Below, one piece after another: positions 34,489-41,986 of a stretch of DNA of 64,000 bases (position 1 is its first letter; the number at the start of each line of letters is the position of its first letter). The position numbers and the translations under genes are program-made. The notes below the pieces were generated by a model. It was not told the DNA's origin and did no database searches. It saw only the letters and a program-made list of their open reading frames with translations. Origin of the DNA: JANXUC01 sp964619065 (lineage in GTDB: Bacteria; Acidobacteriota; Terriglobia; Terriglobales; Acidobacteriaceae); NCBI GenBank assembly GCA_964619065.1, contig CAZUCC010000011.1, forward strand, positions 23,824-87,823. Direction: 5' to 3'.

Positions 34489-34686
34489 TTATTTGTTGAG
34501 ACTGTCTGCAAGAGCCTTGCAAGTGTCTCCACCCGTCCCGTATTGCACGGCGTTCTGCCAACAGGCATCCAGGGCTTGCTCGGCCCGCTCGCGCTCGGCG
34601 CGTTCGGTTTCTTGGCGATATTCCGTGACCGCAAAGACAGCGACACCGAGAATGGCTAGCAGGATGATTGCGTGTAGTTTGGCCAT
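34489..34686 (-). CDS. Small single-helix membrane protein
   Basis: A 65-residue protein: short N-terminus, a membrane helix (HAIILLAILGVAVFAV) and a charged coiled-coil (RQETERAERERAEQAL) followed by two Cys. The shape resembles i-spanins or Rz-like proteins, which act in lysis, but nothing proves that. The ATG at 34686 follows GGAG within the previous gene's stop region. Confidence 0.6.
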   Translation of the reverse strand: MAKLHAIILLAILGVAVFAVTEYRQETERAERERAEQALDACWQNAVQYGTGGDTCKALADSLNK

Positions 34687-34690
34687 GTGT

Positions 34691-35038
34691 TTAGTTCTCC
34701 AATCTCGGGTCATTCAGTTTGAAGAGCCGTTCTAGTTCCGAAGCGCCGTACCATTCCTGCTTGACACGGGCCACGAAGTCCCGGCACACCCGCTCCATCA
34801 CGGAGTAGTCAAAGGGGATGGCGAGTCGGACTTGCGGTTCCCCGTGCTCATCCACGCCGATAAGGCCCACCCATATCCAACCCCGCGCCAAGAAGTCATT
34901 CGTCTCATCCATTTCATTGGTGCCGAGTTCCAGGAACTCAAAGACGGTGAGGGTGGGGCTACCGACAACCGTTACGACGCTCTTAGATTCGGCAACGAGT
35001 TGGGTAAAGCGCGGGTCCATTGCTTTGTCTTGGTTCAT
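34691..35038 (-). CDS. Element protein with SELERLF tail, unknown function (copy 1)
   Basis: A 115-residue protein with no recognised family. Its C-terminus ASELERLFKLNDPR (residues 99-112) is nearly the same as the C-terminus of the gene at 37951-38223 (VSELERLFNLEDPR), though the rest of the two proteins is unlike. The start shares ATGA with the excisionase-like gene, so they are translationally coupled. A shared tail suggests both bind one partner. Confidence 0.65.
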   Translation of the reverse strand: MNQDKAMDPRFTQLVAESKSVVTVVGSPTLTVFEFLELGTNEMDETNDFLARGWIWVGLIGVDEHGEPQVRLAIPFDYSVMERVCRDFVARVKQEWYGASELERLFKLNDPRLEN

Positions 35039-35268
35039 AGGGCCTCACGTCCCGCCTTCTCAGGCTTCACTAACTCAAGCAACTCCAGGCGGTTCACAAC
35101 GATACGCACTGGGCCGGATTTGTATCGCATCAGCAGCCCCTTTTTTAGCCAAGCGCGGATGGTCCAATGGGATAGCCCGACGAGCCGGGCAGCCTTGTCA
35201 ATCGGTAAGAAGTCCAGCGAATTATGCTTGCCTTCCATACCTACGAATGCTACTATCTGCGAGTACAT
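35035..35268 (-). CDS. Excisionase/MerR-like helix-turn-helix protein
   Basis: A 77-residue protein of the HTH_17/AlpA kind: LPIDKAARLVGLSHWTIRAW is the helix-turn-helix, followed by GPVRIVVNRLELLELV, the wing and last helix. Such proteins direct excision or switch on element genes (AlpA-like). It heads the long leftward gene string to the left att site, so it may be the switch. ATG at 35268 follows GGAAG; an alternative ATG at 35238 is possible. The divergent gene at 35286 leaves only 17 bases for promoters. Confidence 0.75.
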   Translation of the reverse strand: MYSQIVAFVGMEGKHNSLDFLPIDKAARLVGLSHWTIRAWLKKGLLMRYKSGPVRIVVNRLELLELVKPEKAGREAL

Positions 35269-35285
35269 ATTATTGACTTCCTAAA

Positions 35286-36122
35286 ATGTCACCCATTCCA
35301 ATCGCTCTAAACATCAGGTCAGGACGCATCCCGGTCAAGTGGTCGGTGGTCACCCTTCCCGTGCACGAAGTTCGTGATGTTGACGGGACGGTGCTGCAAG
35401 AGCCTGGAACGGAGCGTGTATTCTTGCCTCAGGTTGTGAAAAAGGCAGGCATGGTTGAGCTAGCGGACATAGACGTGAATAAGGGGGAGGCCGATCTTCG
35501 CACGCAGCTCTTCAAAGCAATCAATACGAACTGGACGGAGGAGGCCGCGCTTAGGTTCCTAAACCGCGTTGGGGCGTGGCAGATTGTGGAGGACAATAGT
35601 CCCCGCCACGAGTGGCCTAAGAATCGAACGCGGGATGGTATGTATTTTTCCGCCACATATCGCCACCGCCGAATCAAGACTAGTCGGGTAGTCCCGACTA
35701 CGTTGGCTGACCTGAAGAGCGACGCGGAATTCTGGTACAAGAGACTCGGTGCTCTTCGCAGCCCCACAAGGCTACGTGCCAACCTGAGACAGCCACCACA
35801 GTCAAGCGTCCGCCCTAGTGAGCGTGACGCGTTCGCGTGGGAGGCACAGGACACCAACACGTTACGGGTGTCTCTGGAGTGGGAGGGTAAAGACCCTTAT
35901 GCCGTGATTGAAACAATTACGGGTTGGGAGCTGATGGTTGCGAACGCGTGGGCTGATGTTGTGGGCAAAGCAGACCCACAAGTCTGTGCCACCTGTGCCA
36001 CCCGGTTCACACACACTCGAAAAAAGAAGCACTGCGAGTGGGAATGCGGGCACTTGGCTGCCGTTCGCACATACAAGAGGAAGGTAGCTCTCGAAAAGCG
36101 GAGGAGCAAGGCACGAAGATGA
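35286..36122 (+). CDS. Unknown element cargo protein with C-terminal zinc finger
   Basis: A 278-residue protein. The first 200 residues have no recognised domain. Near the end is a Cys cluster, CATCATRFTHTRKKKHC, continuing to EWECGHLAAVRTYKRK, a treble-clef-like finger similar to those in CGNR-type regulators, followed by a basic tail that may touch nucleic acid. It starts 17 bases from the divergent excisionase-like gene and its stop overlaps the next start as ATGA. Possible regulator or accessory (defence) gene. I see no clear ribosome site, so it may be leaderless. Confidence 0.6.
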   Translation: MSPIPIALNIRSGRIPVKWSVVTLPVHEVRDVDGTVLQEPGTERVFLPQVVKKAGMVELADIDVNKGEADLRTQLFKAINTNWTEEAALRFLNRVGAWQIVEDNSPRHEWPKNRTRDGMYFSATYRHRRIKTSRVVPTTLADLKSDAEFWYKRLGALRSPTRLRANLRQPPQSSVRPSERDAFAWEAQDTNTLRVSLEWEGKDPYAVIETITGWELMVANAWADVVGKADPQVCATCATRFTHTRKKKHCEWECGHLAAVRTYKRKVALEKRRSKARR

Positions 36123-36931
36123 CCCCGTCCGCCGAGAGACAGAAGATTCGCACCTTTGTGGAAAGCGCTAAGCGGGAGATTCATCGGCTTGGGGTTGTTC
36201 CGCGTGCCGTTCGCAAATTCCCTTTTGACAGCGTGGGGTTGTCTACGCTATCGAAGGCGTTCGCAATAGCTAAGGCTTGCTTGAGATTGGCGTCTGACCA
36301 CCCCGATGAAGCCTACGGCTTGTCCAGGTCACTTGTGGAGTGCGCCACAAACCTCCGCTATCTAACGGCAGTGCCATCAGAGCAAGACCGGCGTACTCAC
36401 GATTTTGTGAAGTTTGCCATGGCTGACAAAGCCTTCTGGTATCACCACGCTCTTGAGGCCGCCAAGACCCCAAAAGAAAAAGCAGAGCTGCGGACCTACG
36501 CGAAAGAGATGGGCATTGCTGACAACCCGAGACTCGCTCGTCAACATTGGTCCGGTCAGGGTTCGGGTTTTGTTTGGACCGCCACTACACAGGACCACCC
36601 CATTGACGGTGCGGCTACTCTATACCACAGAAAGAAAGCCCACGCGGTGGACTACTACCAGACTTCATCTTTCGTGCATTGCTCGTTGCCCGCAATCGAC
36701 AACTACTACGTTGAGGACGGCGTGCCCTTCCAGATATCCACCTCCGCCAACTATCGTGAAACGCATCAATCAACACTCTTTGTTGTCCTCATTTCCCTTC
36801 ATCACGCTATCGGCTATGTTCTTTTTGGCCTCAACACAAATAGACCCGCCCGTCTCGATTCTCTATTTCAGACAACGCTGGATAAGATGAATGCGGTTCC
36901 GGCGCGGCACCAGCGTGGGAAGCACCGCTAA
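36119..36931 (+). CDS. DUF5677-like helical cargo protein
   Basis: A 270-residue, mostly helical, soluble protein. The stretch AYGLSRSLVECATNLRYL resembles the core of DUF5677-type proteins, found in mobile elements and defence islands with no proved reaction. Residues LHHAIGYVLFGLN near the end are hydrophobic but not clearly a membrane helix. It is coupled by ATGA overlap to the zinc-finger gene, so the two probably form one unit of cargo. Assignment to the family is moderate. Confidence 0.6.
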   Translation: MTPSAERQKIRTFVESAKREIHRLGVVPRAVRKFPFDSVGLSTLSKAFAIAKACLRLASDHPDEAYGLSRSLVECATNLRYLTAVPSEQDRRTHDFVKFAMADKAFWYHHALEAAKTPKEKAELRTYAKEMGIADNPRLARQHWSGQGSGFVWTATTQDHPIDGAATLYHRKKAHAVDYYQTSSFVHCSLPAIDNYYVEDGVPFQISTSANYRETHQSTLFVVLISLHHAIGYVLFGLNTNRPARLDSLFQTTLDKMNAVPARHQRGKHR

Positions 36932-37113
36932 ACAGCCAACTGCCACACATCTCCCGCGTCGGGAACGATGGACAGTTTTGCAATCGGAATCGGTTTCACC
37001 ATTGGGCTCAACCAAACCTTATTCCCGGAGACTTCGAGAATCCGGACGCGGGTCTTCCCGTCCATCAGGATGAGCACATCACCGGCTTTGGGTTTTGCGG
37101 GGTGGCCCGTCAT
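36928..37113 (-). CDS. Small beta-rich hypothetical protein
   Basis: A 61-residue protein, PKAGDVLILMDGKTRVRILE, suggestive of a small SH3-like or KOW-like barrel. It converges on the previous gene with a four-base overlap. The ribosome site is weak. Function unknown. Confidence 0.45.
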   Translation of the reverse strand: MTGHPAKPKAGDVLILMDGKTRVRILEVSGNKVWLSPMVKPIPIAKLSIVPDAGDVWQLAV

Positions 37114-37151
37114 GCTCGGAGTTTAGCACCGGAGCGCGGGTTGGTCCTGGA

Positions 37152-37535
37152 TCACATTATGTGCCGGGACACATAGCATTCATCGTGAATTATAGACCCA
37201 TCGTCGCCAGTGGCAAGCTCGGTGCCCGCCTCTAGCGGATTCCCGCAAACTGAGCACAGAGTTGTCGGATCGTAGGGCTCCCATTCTCCCGAATCCCGAC
37301 TATGCTTGTATTCCGCTTCTGCATCTTCGACAGCCTGTTTCAAAGTCTGATGAAAGAATACTTCGGCCTCTGAGTTCTCACCAATAAACTTCGGGTCCCA
37401 CTGAACGACTTCCCCAATGAATGTTTTCACTAGGTACTGCTCCATTTCAATAACAGCTATCTGCCGATAGATAGGTTTAGACTTCGGCTTTTGCTTTTTA
37501 TAGAGCACGTAGTTGCGGTGCACTTCGCCCATCAT
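37152..37535 (-). CDS. Hypothetical protein with C-terminal Cys/His cluster
   Basis: A 127-residue protein. The N-terminal part is a mixed alpha/beta fold with an acidic helix (QTLKQAVEDAEAEYKHS); the end has CSVCGNPLEAG and HDECYVS, a likely zinc site like those of small phage proteins. No family recognised. It may start at either of two adjacent ATGs. Confidence 0.55.
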   Translation of the reverse strand: MMGEVHRNYVLYKKQKPKSKPIYRQIAVIEMEQYLVKTFIGEVVQWDPKFIGENSEAEVFFHQTLKQAVEDAEAEYKHSRDSGEWEPYDPTTLCSVCGNPLEAGTELATGDDGSIIHDECYVSRHIM

Positions 37536-37600
37536 GCTGCGATTCTACACGGAACAACGCACAGGGTGACCCAGGGCTTCCCTTGCATAGAATTGAGGGA

Positions 37601-37795
37601 ATGCCCCGCCGCTCGAAGCTCACCCCGGAGCAAATCCGCGCCACGCTCTTCACCAACTGCACGGCGTGTGGTTACCAGATTCCGCCATCGGAGCTTCTCC
37701 AGGTGGACGGCAGGCGGTGCCGATGCCCGCAATGCGGGGCGGACTTCGTGCCGACGCGGAAAGAGACGGGCCGCGTGCCTGAGCAATCCAGGTAG
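37601..37795 (+). CDS. Small zinc-ribbon protein
   Basis: A 64-residue protein with two Cys pairs, NCTACGYQIPP and CRCPQCGADFVP, a clear zinc ribbon. The start at 37601 gives MPRRSKLTPEQIRATLF. It may be a DNA- or RNA-binding accessory of the element. A few bases upstream GAGGGA is a suitable ribosome site. Confidence 0.6.
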   Translation: MPRRSKLTPEQIRATLFTNCTACGYQIPPSELLQVDGRRCRCPQCGADFVPTRKETGRVPEQSR

Positions 37796-37950
37796 CCGGA
37801 CCCGATAAAGGGACGCCACAAATGGACGCGAGAAATGTACTCGGGAGATGGACGTAAGTACTTGTATATTAATGATATAGCCCGTATTTCCTATAGACGG
37901 ATTCCGGGTGAATCTATAGAGTCATTACACGGGCCGGGGAGGCCGTCAGA

Positions 37951-38223
37951 ATGGCGAAAAAGCAGACCAAGAAGCGCACGTCGGGGGTGATCTACCGTGA
38001 CCCGAAAACGGGTACGCCGATAGTCACCATGTACAACACAGACGCCGAAATACGGAAGGTCGTTGCCGGGAAACCGACGCTTGCCACCGTGGAGTTCTTG
38101 GTGGACTACATGGCCCCGTATTACTTTGAAGCGCGGAAGCGGGAAGCCGGGCAGGACGGCGAGCAAAAGGACGTGAGCGAGCTGGAGCGGCTCTTCAACC
38201 TGGAAGACCCACGCGGCAGGTAG
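37951..38223 (+). CDS. Element protein with SELERLF tail, unknown function (copy 2)
   Basis: A 90-residue protein with a basic start (MAKKQTKKRT) and the C-terminal SELERLFNLEDPR (residues 76-88) that repeats the end of the protein at 34691-35038. The bodies of the two proteins differ. Expression comes from an AT-rich promoter region at 37800-37950. Ribosome site GGGGAGG at 37934. Function unknown; a common binding tail is inferred. Confidence 0.6.
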   Translation: MAKKQTKKRTSGVIYRDPKTGTPIVTMYNTDAEIRKVVAGKPTLATVEFLVDYMAPYYFEARKREAGQDGEQKDVSELERLFNLEDPRGR

Positions 38224-38231
38224 CCACCCGG

Positions 38232-39812
38232 TCAGAAGGGCAAAATGTCTTGGCTCTCGGAAAGCTCTTTGGGTGCTTTCTTGAAGGATGCTGAATCAAT
38301 CAGGGGAATGTTTGGCTGCTTTCCCTCAAAGAGTTCCGCAATCGTAAGAATCTGAATTTTCGGGTACCTTCCGTACAGCGTTTCGTAGTACCCAGCTTTC
38401 ACGGCTTCCTTACGCATCGGTGCCGTAGGTTCCCCTAACGTAATGAACACGCCAATCCGGGCTTTCTCGCGGTCAACGACGTGAGCTAGGTCCCGAATCA
38501 TGGAGACGCCCACATTCTCCCCGCCTTTTACCGAAACGATGGCTTTCTCCGTGGCCCTGCCCTCCGGTTTGAAGTAGATTAGGCCATCAATGCCGCTGTC
38601 TGCCCCTTTCTTCTTGCCGCCAAACGGGACCGCGTTGACTAGAGACACGGCCCACCATTGGAATTGGTACTTGTCGGCGGAAGCAAGAGCGCGAGCACCG
38701 TCAATGTCCTTAGGCGTACCGTGTACTTCAAACTCAATGCCGGGGAAGGCGTCTTTTAGCCGCCGTTCGATGAGCGAGATCGCAAGGTGAGTGATGTCAA
38801 TCCCAACCCAATTGCGCTTCAACTTTTGAGCCGCGTGAACGGCTGTCCCGCACCCACAAAACGGGTCAAGAACTGTGTCACCCTCATTGCTGGAAGACTC
38901 CACAATTCTAGTGAGGAGAGACAGCGGCTTTTGTGTCGGGTAGCCAAGTGTTTCAGCGGAGCCTGAGTTTGGGGCATCTATGTCTACCCAAACATCTTGC
39001 AGAGCGGAGCCTTTCGCAAGGTCCACGGGTCTGAGGACACGCGGCATTCCCGTCTTGCTGTAGACAATGCGGCCCTCCGTTTCCAGTTTTGCCCGCTCTT
39101 CCTGGGTGAATCGCCAATTGTGGGTGTGCCCGTTCCATTCATACCGTGGGCCGCGCCCTCCAGGTGCCCGACAGTCGCCTTTGCGGTACAACTTCCCGTC
39201 ATGGCGATAGAGGTCGTGTGTATTCGGCGCGTTCGCATCGCGCTCCGTAAAGATTCGGTTGAAGTGCCTATCTTTGGACCTTGAGTAGAAAAAAATGATG
39301 TCATGCACCGCCCCAAAGCGGGTGAGCTTCGCGTCATTGTGCGCCCGCGTGCGCTTCCATATCAGTTCATTTCTGAAATTGTCCGCGCTGAAGATTGCAT
39401 CCAGCAAAATCTTCAGATAGTGGCTTGCGGTTGGGTCACAGTGCAGATAAAGGCTGCCGGTCGGCTTTAGAACCCTATGCAACTCCAACAACCGTACAGC
39501 CATCATTGTGAGATATGCCATCATGTCGTTCTCTTTCAAGAAAGACCGCATGGCTCGAAGCATCTCAGCTACGTCTGTGTTGTCACAACGCATCACCGCA
39601 TCAAACGCACTCTCGGCATGATCGTTCCAATGCCAAGTGTCCTCAAAGGCTTCAATCTGGGCCTGTGATTGCTCGCCTGTGTGGGCCTTAAAAAGCACGT
39701 TGTATGATGCTTGGCTGTTGAAGGGTGGGTCAAGGTAGATAAGGTCAATACTCTCGGTGGCAAATTGCTCGCGGAGAATCTGAAGATTATCGCCGTAGAA
39801 GAGCTGATTCAT
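38232..39812 (-). CDS. DNA methyltransferase fused to a C-terminal Mrr-like nuclease domain
   Basis: A 526-residue protein. Residues 1-360 are a type III-like beta-class methylase: catalytic LIYLDPPFNSQ (DPPF at 28-31) comes before the AdoMet motif VLDPFCGCGTAVHAA (315-327). Residues about 381-495 form an Mrr-like domain: KGADSGIDGLIYF, KAIVSVKGG (Lys429), MIRDLAHVVDREKA and IGVFITLGEPTAPM. This arrangement is known from other bacteria as a combined modification-restriction or nucleotide-binding fusion; the nuclease site is diverged (S or V in place of E/Q before the Lys). It probably marks and protects the element. It lies between the cargo and integrase. Confidence 0.82.
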   Translation of the reverse strand: MNQLFYGDNLQILREQFATESIDLIYLDPPFNSQASYNVLFKAHTGEQSQAQIEAFEDTWHWNDHAESAFDAVMRCDNTDVAEMLRAMRSFLKENDMMAYLTMMAVRLLELHRVLKPTGSLYLHCDPTASHYLKILLDAIFSADNFRNELIWKRTRAHNDAKLTRFGAVHDIIFFYSRSKDRHFNRIFTERDANAPNTHDLYRHDGKLYRKGDCRAPGGRGPRYEWNGHTHNWRFTQEERAKLETEGRIVYSKTGMPRVLRPVDLAKGSALQDVWVDIDAPNSGSAETLGYPTQKPLSLLTRIVESSSNEGDTVLDPFCGCGTAVHAAQKLKRNWVGIDITHLAISLIERRLKDAFPGIEFEVHGTPKDIDGARALASADKYQFQWWAVSLVNAVPFGGKKKGADSGIDGLIYFKPEGRATEKAIVSVKGGENVGVSMIRDLAHVVDREKARIGVFITLGEPTAPMRKEAVKAGYYETLYGRYPKIQILTIAELFEGKQPNIPLIDSASFKKAPKELSESQDILPF

Positions 39813-39928
39813 CGTGCAAGCAGGCTAACCCCTTGAACGGATCGCCTGCAAGTCCGTGCCATTCCCGTGCCGTTAACACTGAACACCACCGAGTTAGCCG
39901 CGATAGGTGCCCTCTGCCGCGTGCTACC

Positions 39929-41077
39929 TTATCGCGTTTTCTTTGTTGCCCACGTCCCCGTCACTAGGCTGTCAAGCCGGTCCTGTCGCGCCTTCATCCA
40001 CTTAGAATAGTGGCGTTCCGTGGTCTTGATGGACTCATGCCCGAGCAGCTTAGAGACTTCCTCCAAGGGAACGCCGTTCTGTAACAGGTCCACGGCGAAC
40101 GTATCCCGCAACCGATGACTTAGCATGTTCCCTTGGGACTTGATGCCCGCGTCCTTGAACAATTCCCTGAGGTCATGCTGCCAATTGGTGACCGCGCTTT
40201 GTTCTTTGCCGGTGCCGGTGTTCCAAAGCAGATAGGTCGGATTGTCATTGGGCACCGCGAGCAGCTCGGCGGCCACATCGGGCGGAATTGGCACGCTCAC
40301 GTGGGTGCCGGTCTTCTGCCGCGCCGTCACAATGCGGTACAGCTTCTTAGCCCGGTCATGGAGAATCTCCGCCCGCTTCAACGTCACCGCGTCCCGGATA
40401 GCAAGGCCGCTCCAGCGCATGAGCTGGACTAGGCCGCGCACGCGGGCGGCCTTCGTGCTGTCCGTGAAGGTCCCGGCAACGGTCTTAAGCAGCTTGGAAT
40501 ACTCAGCGGCGGTCAAGGGCAGGGTAGGGGACTCATCCGCTTTGATGGAAGACAGGCGGGGCACGCGGTCCATCCACTTATTGTCATAGCAGAACCGGAG
40601 GAAGTTCTTTAGCCGCGCCTGGACCATTTGCCGGGTATTGGAGGATGGGTAGAGCGCGTCCCACTTCCCTTGATACTCAATGAGCATCTCCCGCGTCACA
40701 CCCACCACGGTGAACGCTCCCCGGGCTTCCGCAAAGACCCGGAGGCGGTCTAGCTCGCGGGCGTACTTGCCGAGCACGTCCGGCGATATGCCTTGGTTCT
40801 TCTTGTCTGCTTTGAAGACTTCGATAGCGTCCGCGAGCATTCGCGCCCCGGATGGGGCCTCGGCGGGCACGCGCCCGGCTAATTGGTCCTCCAGGAGCCG
40901 CTTCTGCTCTTCCGCCTGGACCCATGACCGGGTGTTTGCCTTGCGCCGGTATTGCCGCCCGTTCTGTGACCAACGGAAGTGCTTCCGGCAGGCGCACCGC
41001 TTGGCAAACTCATCACCGGCGTATTTGCAGTCCGCCGAGTGCCGGACAAAGACGGTGATAAGCGGGGCTGTGCTCAC
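39929..41077 (-). CDS. int: Tyrosine recombinase, element integrase
   Basis: A 382-residue integrase. The catalytic set is Arg228 (SGLAIRDAV), Lys255 (ARQKTGTHV), His321-x-x-Arg324 (LSHRLRDTF), His347 (LLGHESIKTT) and the nucleophile Tyr357 (ERHYSKW). An N-terminal Cys/His cluster (DCKYAGDEFAKRCACRKHF) looks like a zinc-binding arm domain, then a SAM-like core-binding domain to about 165. It inserts and, with the excisionase, removes the element at the 3' end of tRNA-Cys, 0.5 kb away. It starts at GTG, overlapping the stop of the secreted protein gene by four bases. Confidence 0.93.
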   Translation of the reverse strand: MSTAPLITVFVRHSADCKYAGDEFAKRCACRKHFRWSQNGRQYRRKANTRSWVQAEEQKRLLEDQLAGRVPAEAPSGARMLADAIEVFKADKKNQGISPDVLGKYARELDRLRVFAEARGAFTVVGVTREMLIEYQGKWDALYPSSNTRQMVQARLKNFLRFCYDNKWMDRVPRLSSIKADESPTLPLTAAEYSKLLKTVAGTFTDSTKAARVRGLVQLMRWSGLAIRDAVTLKRAEILHDRAKKLYRIVTARQKTGTHVSVPIPPDVAAELLAVPNDNPTYLLWNTGTGKEQSAVTNWQHDLRELFKDAGIKSQGNMLSHRLRDTFAVDLLQNGVPLEEVSKLLGHESIKTTERHYSKWMKARQDRLDSLVTGTWATKKTR

Positions 41078-41505
41078 TTGGCTACCAGAGCCGCCTTCAC
41101 TTCGGCAGTAATGTCCACGGCTATGTTCTTGGCTTCACACTGCCCGTGCCCCGCGCCGTACCTTGCGTCTTCTGTTGTGCCGATGAATTCGAGCCTGCCG
41201 TTGTTCTCGGTTTTCTTAAAGGACCAGAGTTGGAGCACAACCTGTGGGTCCCCGTACCCGCCCATCGCGTTGTGCGAGCGGATCACGTAGCAGAGGTTGT
41301 AAGCACCCTCAAGGAAGGCGTTGGCTTTCTTGGTTGGCTTGGTTTGCTGCACGCTCACGAGGACGAAGGAATCCGGGTCATTCATCTGAGCGCGGATGAG
41401 GGGGACGGAGCTGACGGCCTGTTGTACGGCTGGATTGGTCTGTGCGGACGCCCTGCTAACCAGCGTGGCGGCGGCTAGGATGAGAAGGCACATGGTGTGT
41501 TTCAT
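41074..41505 (-). CDS. Small secreted protein coupled to the integrase gene
   Basis: A 143-residue protein with a cleavable Sec signal (hydrophobic MCLLILAAATLVSRASAQ, cleavage near ASA-Q). The mature part is 120 residues with two Cys, no known domain; the DPDSFVLVSV and YNLCYVIRSHNAMGGYG stretches resemble periplasmic hypothetical proteins. Its stop is overlapped by the integrase start (GTGA), so a secreted protein and the integrase are translated from one message. Function unknown. Confidence 0.65.
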   Translation of the reverse strand: MKHTMCLLILAAATLVSRASAQTNPAVQQAVSSVPLIRAQMNDPDSFVLVSVQQTKPTKKANAFLEGAYNLCYVIRSHNAMGGYGDPQVVLQLWSFKKTENNGRLEFIGTTEDARYGAGHGQCEAKNIAVDITAEVKAALVAK

Positions 41506-41515
41506 GTACCTACGC

Positions 41516-41533
41516 TAGCACAGAATTAGCACA
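41516..41533. repeat. Candidate integrase arm sites, right end
   Basis: TAGCACA at 41516-41522 and 41527-41533, matching the pair at the left end (25821-25837) in the same orientation. They lie between the integrase module and the right att core. Confidence 0.5.
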
Positions 41534-41581
41534 AAACAATGGCACTTAGGTAATTACCCGCTGTTTATGCGGGTTTAGGAG

Positions 41582-41606
41582 TGGAGGCGCGGGTCGGGAT
41601 CGAACC
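41582..41606. other. Right attachment site, inside tRNA-Cys
   Basis: The 25-bp core shared with 25716-25740. It overlaps the CCA, acceptor 3' strand and T arm of the tRNA-Cys on the minus strand, so integration rebuilds a full tRNA. Confidence 0.9.
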
Positions 41607-41656
41607 GACGCATAAAGGTTTTGCAGACCTCTCCCTTACCACTTGGGTACCGCGCC
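41582..41656 (-). tRNA. tRNA-Cys (GCA)
   Basis: Reads on the minus strand as a full 75-nt cloverleaf with encoded CCA: acceptor GGCGCGG paired with CCGCGCC, anticodon loop CTGCAAA (GCA), T stem GTCGG with TTCGATC loop. Discriminator U is correct for Cys. It is the integration target of the 15.9-kb element. Confidence 0.95.
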
Positions 41657-41674
41657 TTAAATGCTGTGGAAATC

Positions 41675-41749
<75 letters not shown>

Positions 41750-41844
41750 TCAGCCTTTTTCGATTATATCCAACGCTTGGGGCAGCGGCAATGTTAGCGG
41801 CCGCCGGGTCGTGGTGCAGTTTCGTAAATACACTGCTCTGGCGC

Positions 41845-41937
41845 TGTCATTCCGAGCCAGGTCTATCGGCGAGGAATCTGCTCCTGGCAGTAAAAGAGCA
41901 GATTCCTCGCGCGCTACTGCCGCGCTTCGGAATGACA
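41845..41937. repeat. Dispersed palindromic repeat, complete copy
   Basis: Nested inverted repeats: an outer 11-bp pair TGTCATTCCGA (41845-41855) with TCGGAATGACA (41927-41937), and an inner perfect 15-bp pair GCGAGGAATCTGCTC (41869-41883) with GAGCAGATTCCTCGC (41896-41910), separated by 12 bases. One arm recurs at 44300-44330 and a worn copy at 2680-2706. It resembles a REP- or MITE-like dispersed element. Confidence 0.75.
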
Positions 41938-41986
41938 ATTTTTGTAGAAATATCCAAACTGCACCACTACCGGCCGCCTGAAGTCG

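Larger units (their letters stand above)
25716..41606. mobile_element. tRNA-Cys-integrated phage satellite or streamlined prophage
   Basis: A 15.9-kb element bounded by the 25-bp att repeat, with the integrase next to the intact tRNA. Minus-strand module from an excisionase-like gene (35268) leftward: two unknowns, S49 protease, HK97 capsid, gp10, tape measure, zinc ribbon, primase-polymerase, small terminase and an LRAT-like protein. Right half: unknown cargo, a methylase-nuclease fusion and integrase. Large terminase, portal, head-tail connector, baseplate and lysis genes are missing, so it cannot make particles alone. Size and content suggest a satellite that brings its own capsid and tape measure and borrows other parts from a helper; a decayed prophage is the alternative, but I see no broken genes. 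Confidence 0.85.

Noticed and set aside
32210..39812. A hidden portal or large terminase in the element
   Set aside because: I checked each gene for Walker A/B plus nuclease motifs and for the portal wing/clip layout and found none; the only P-loop-like site is in the primase protein.
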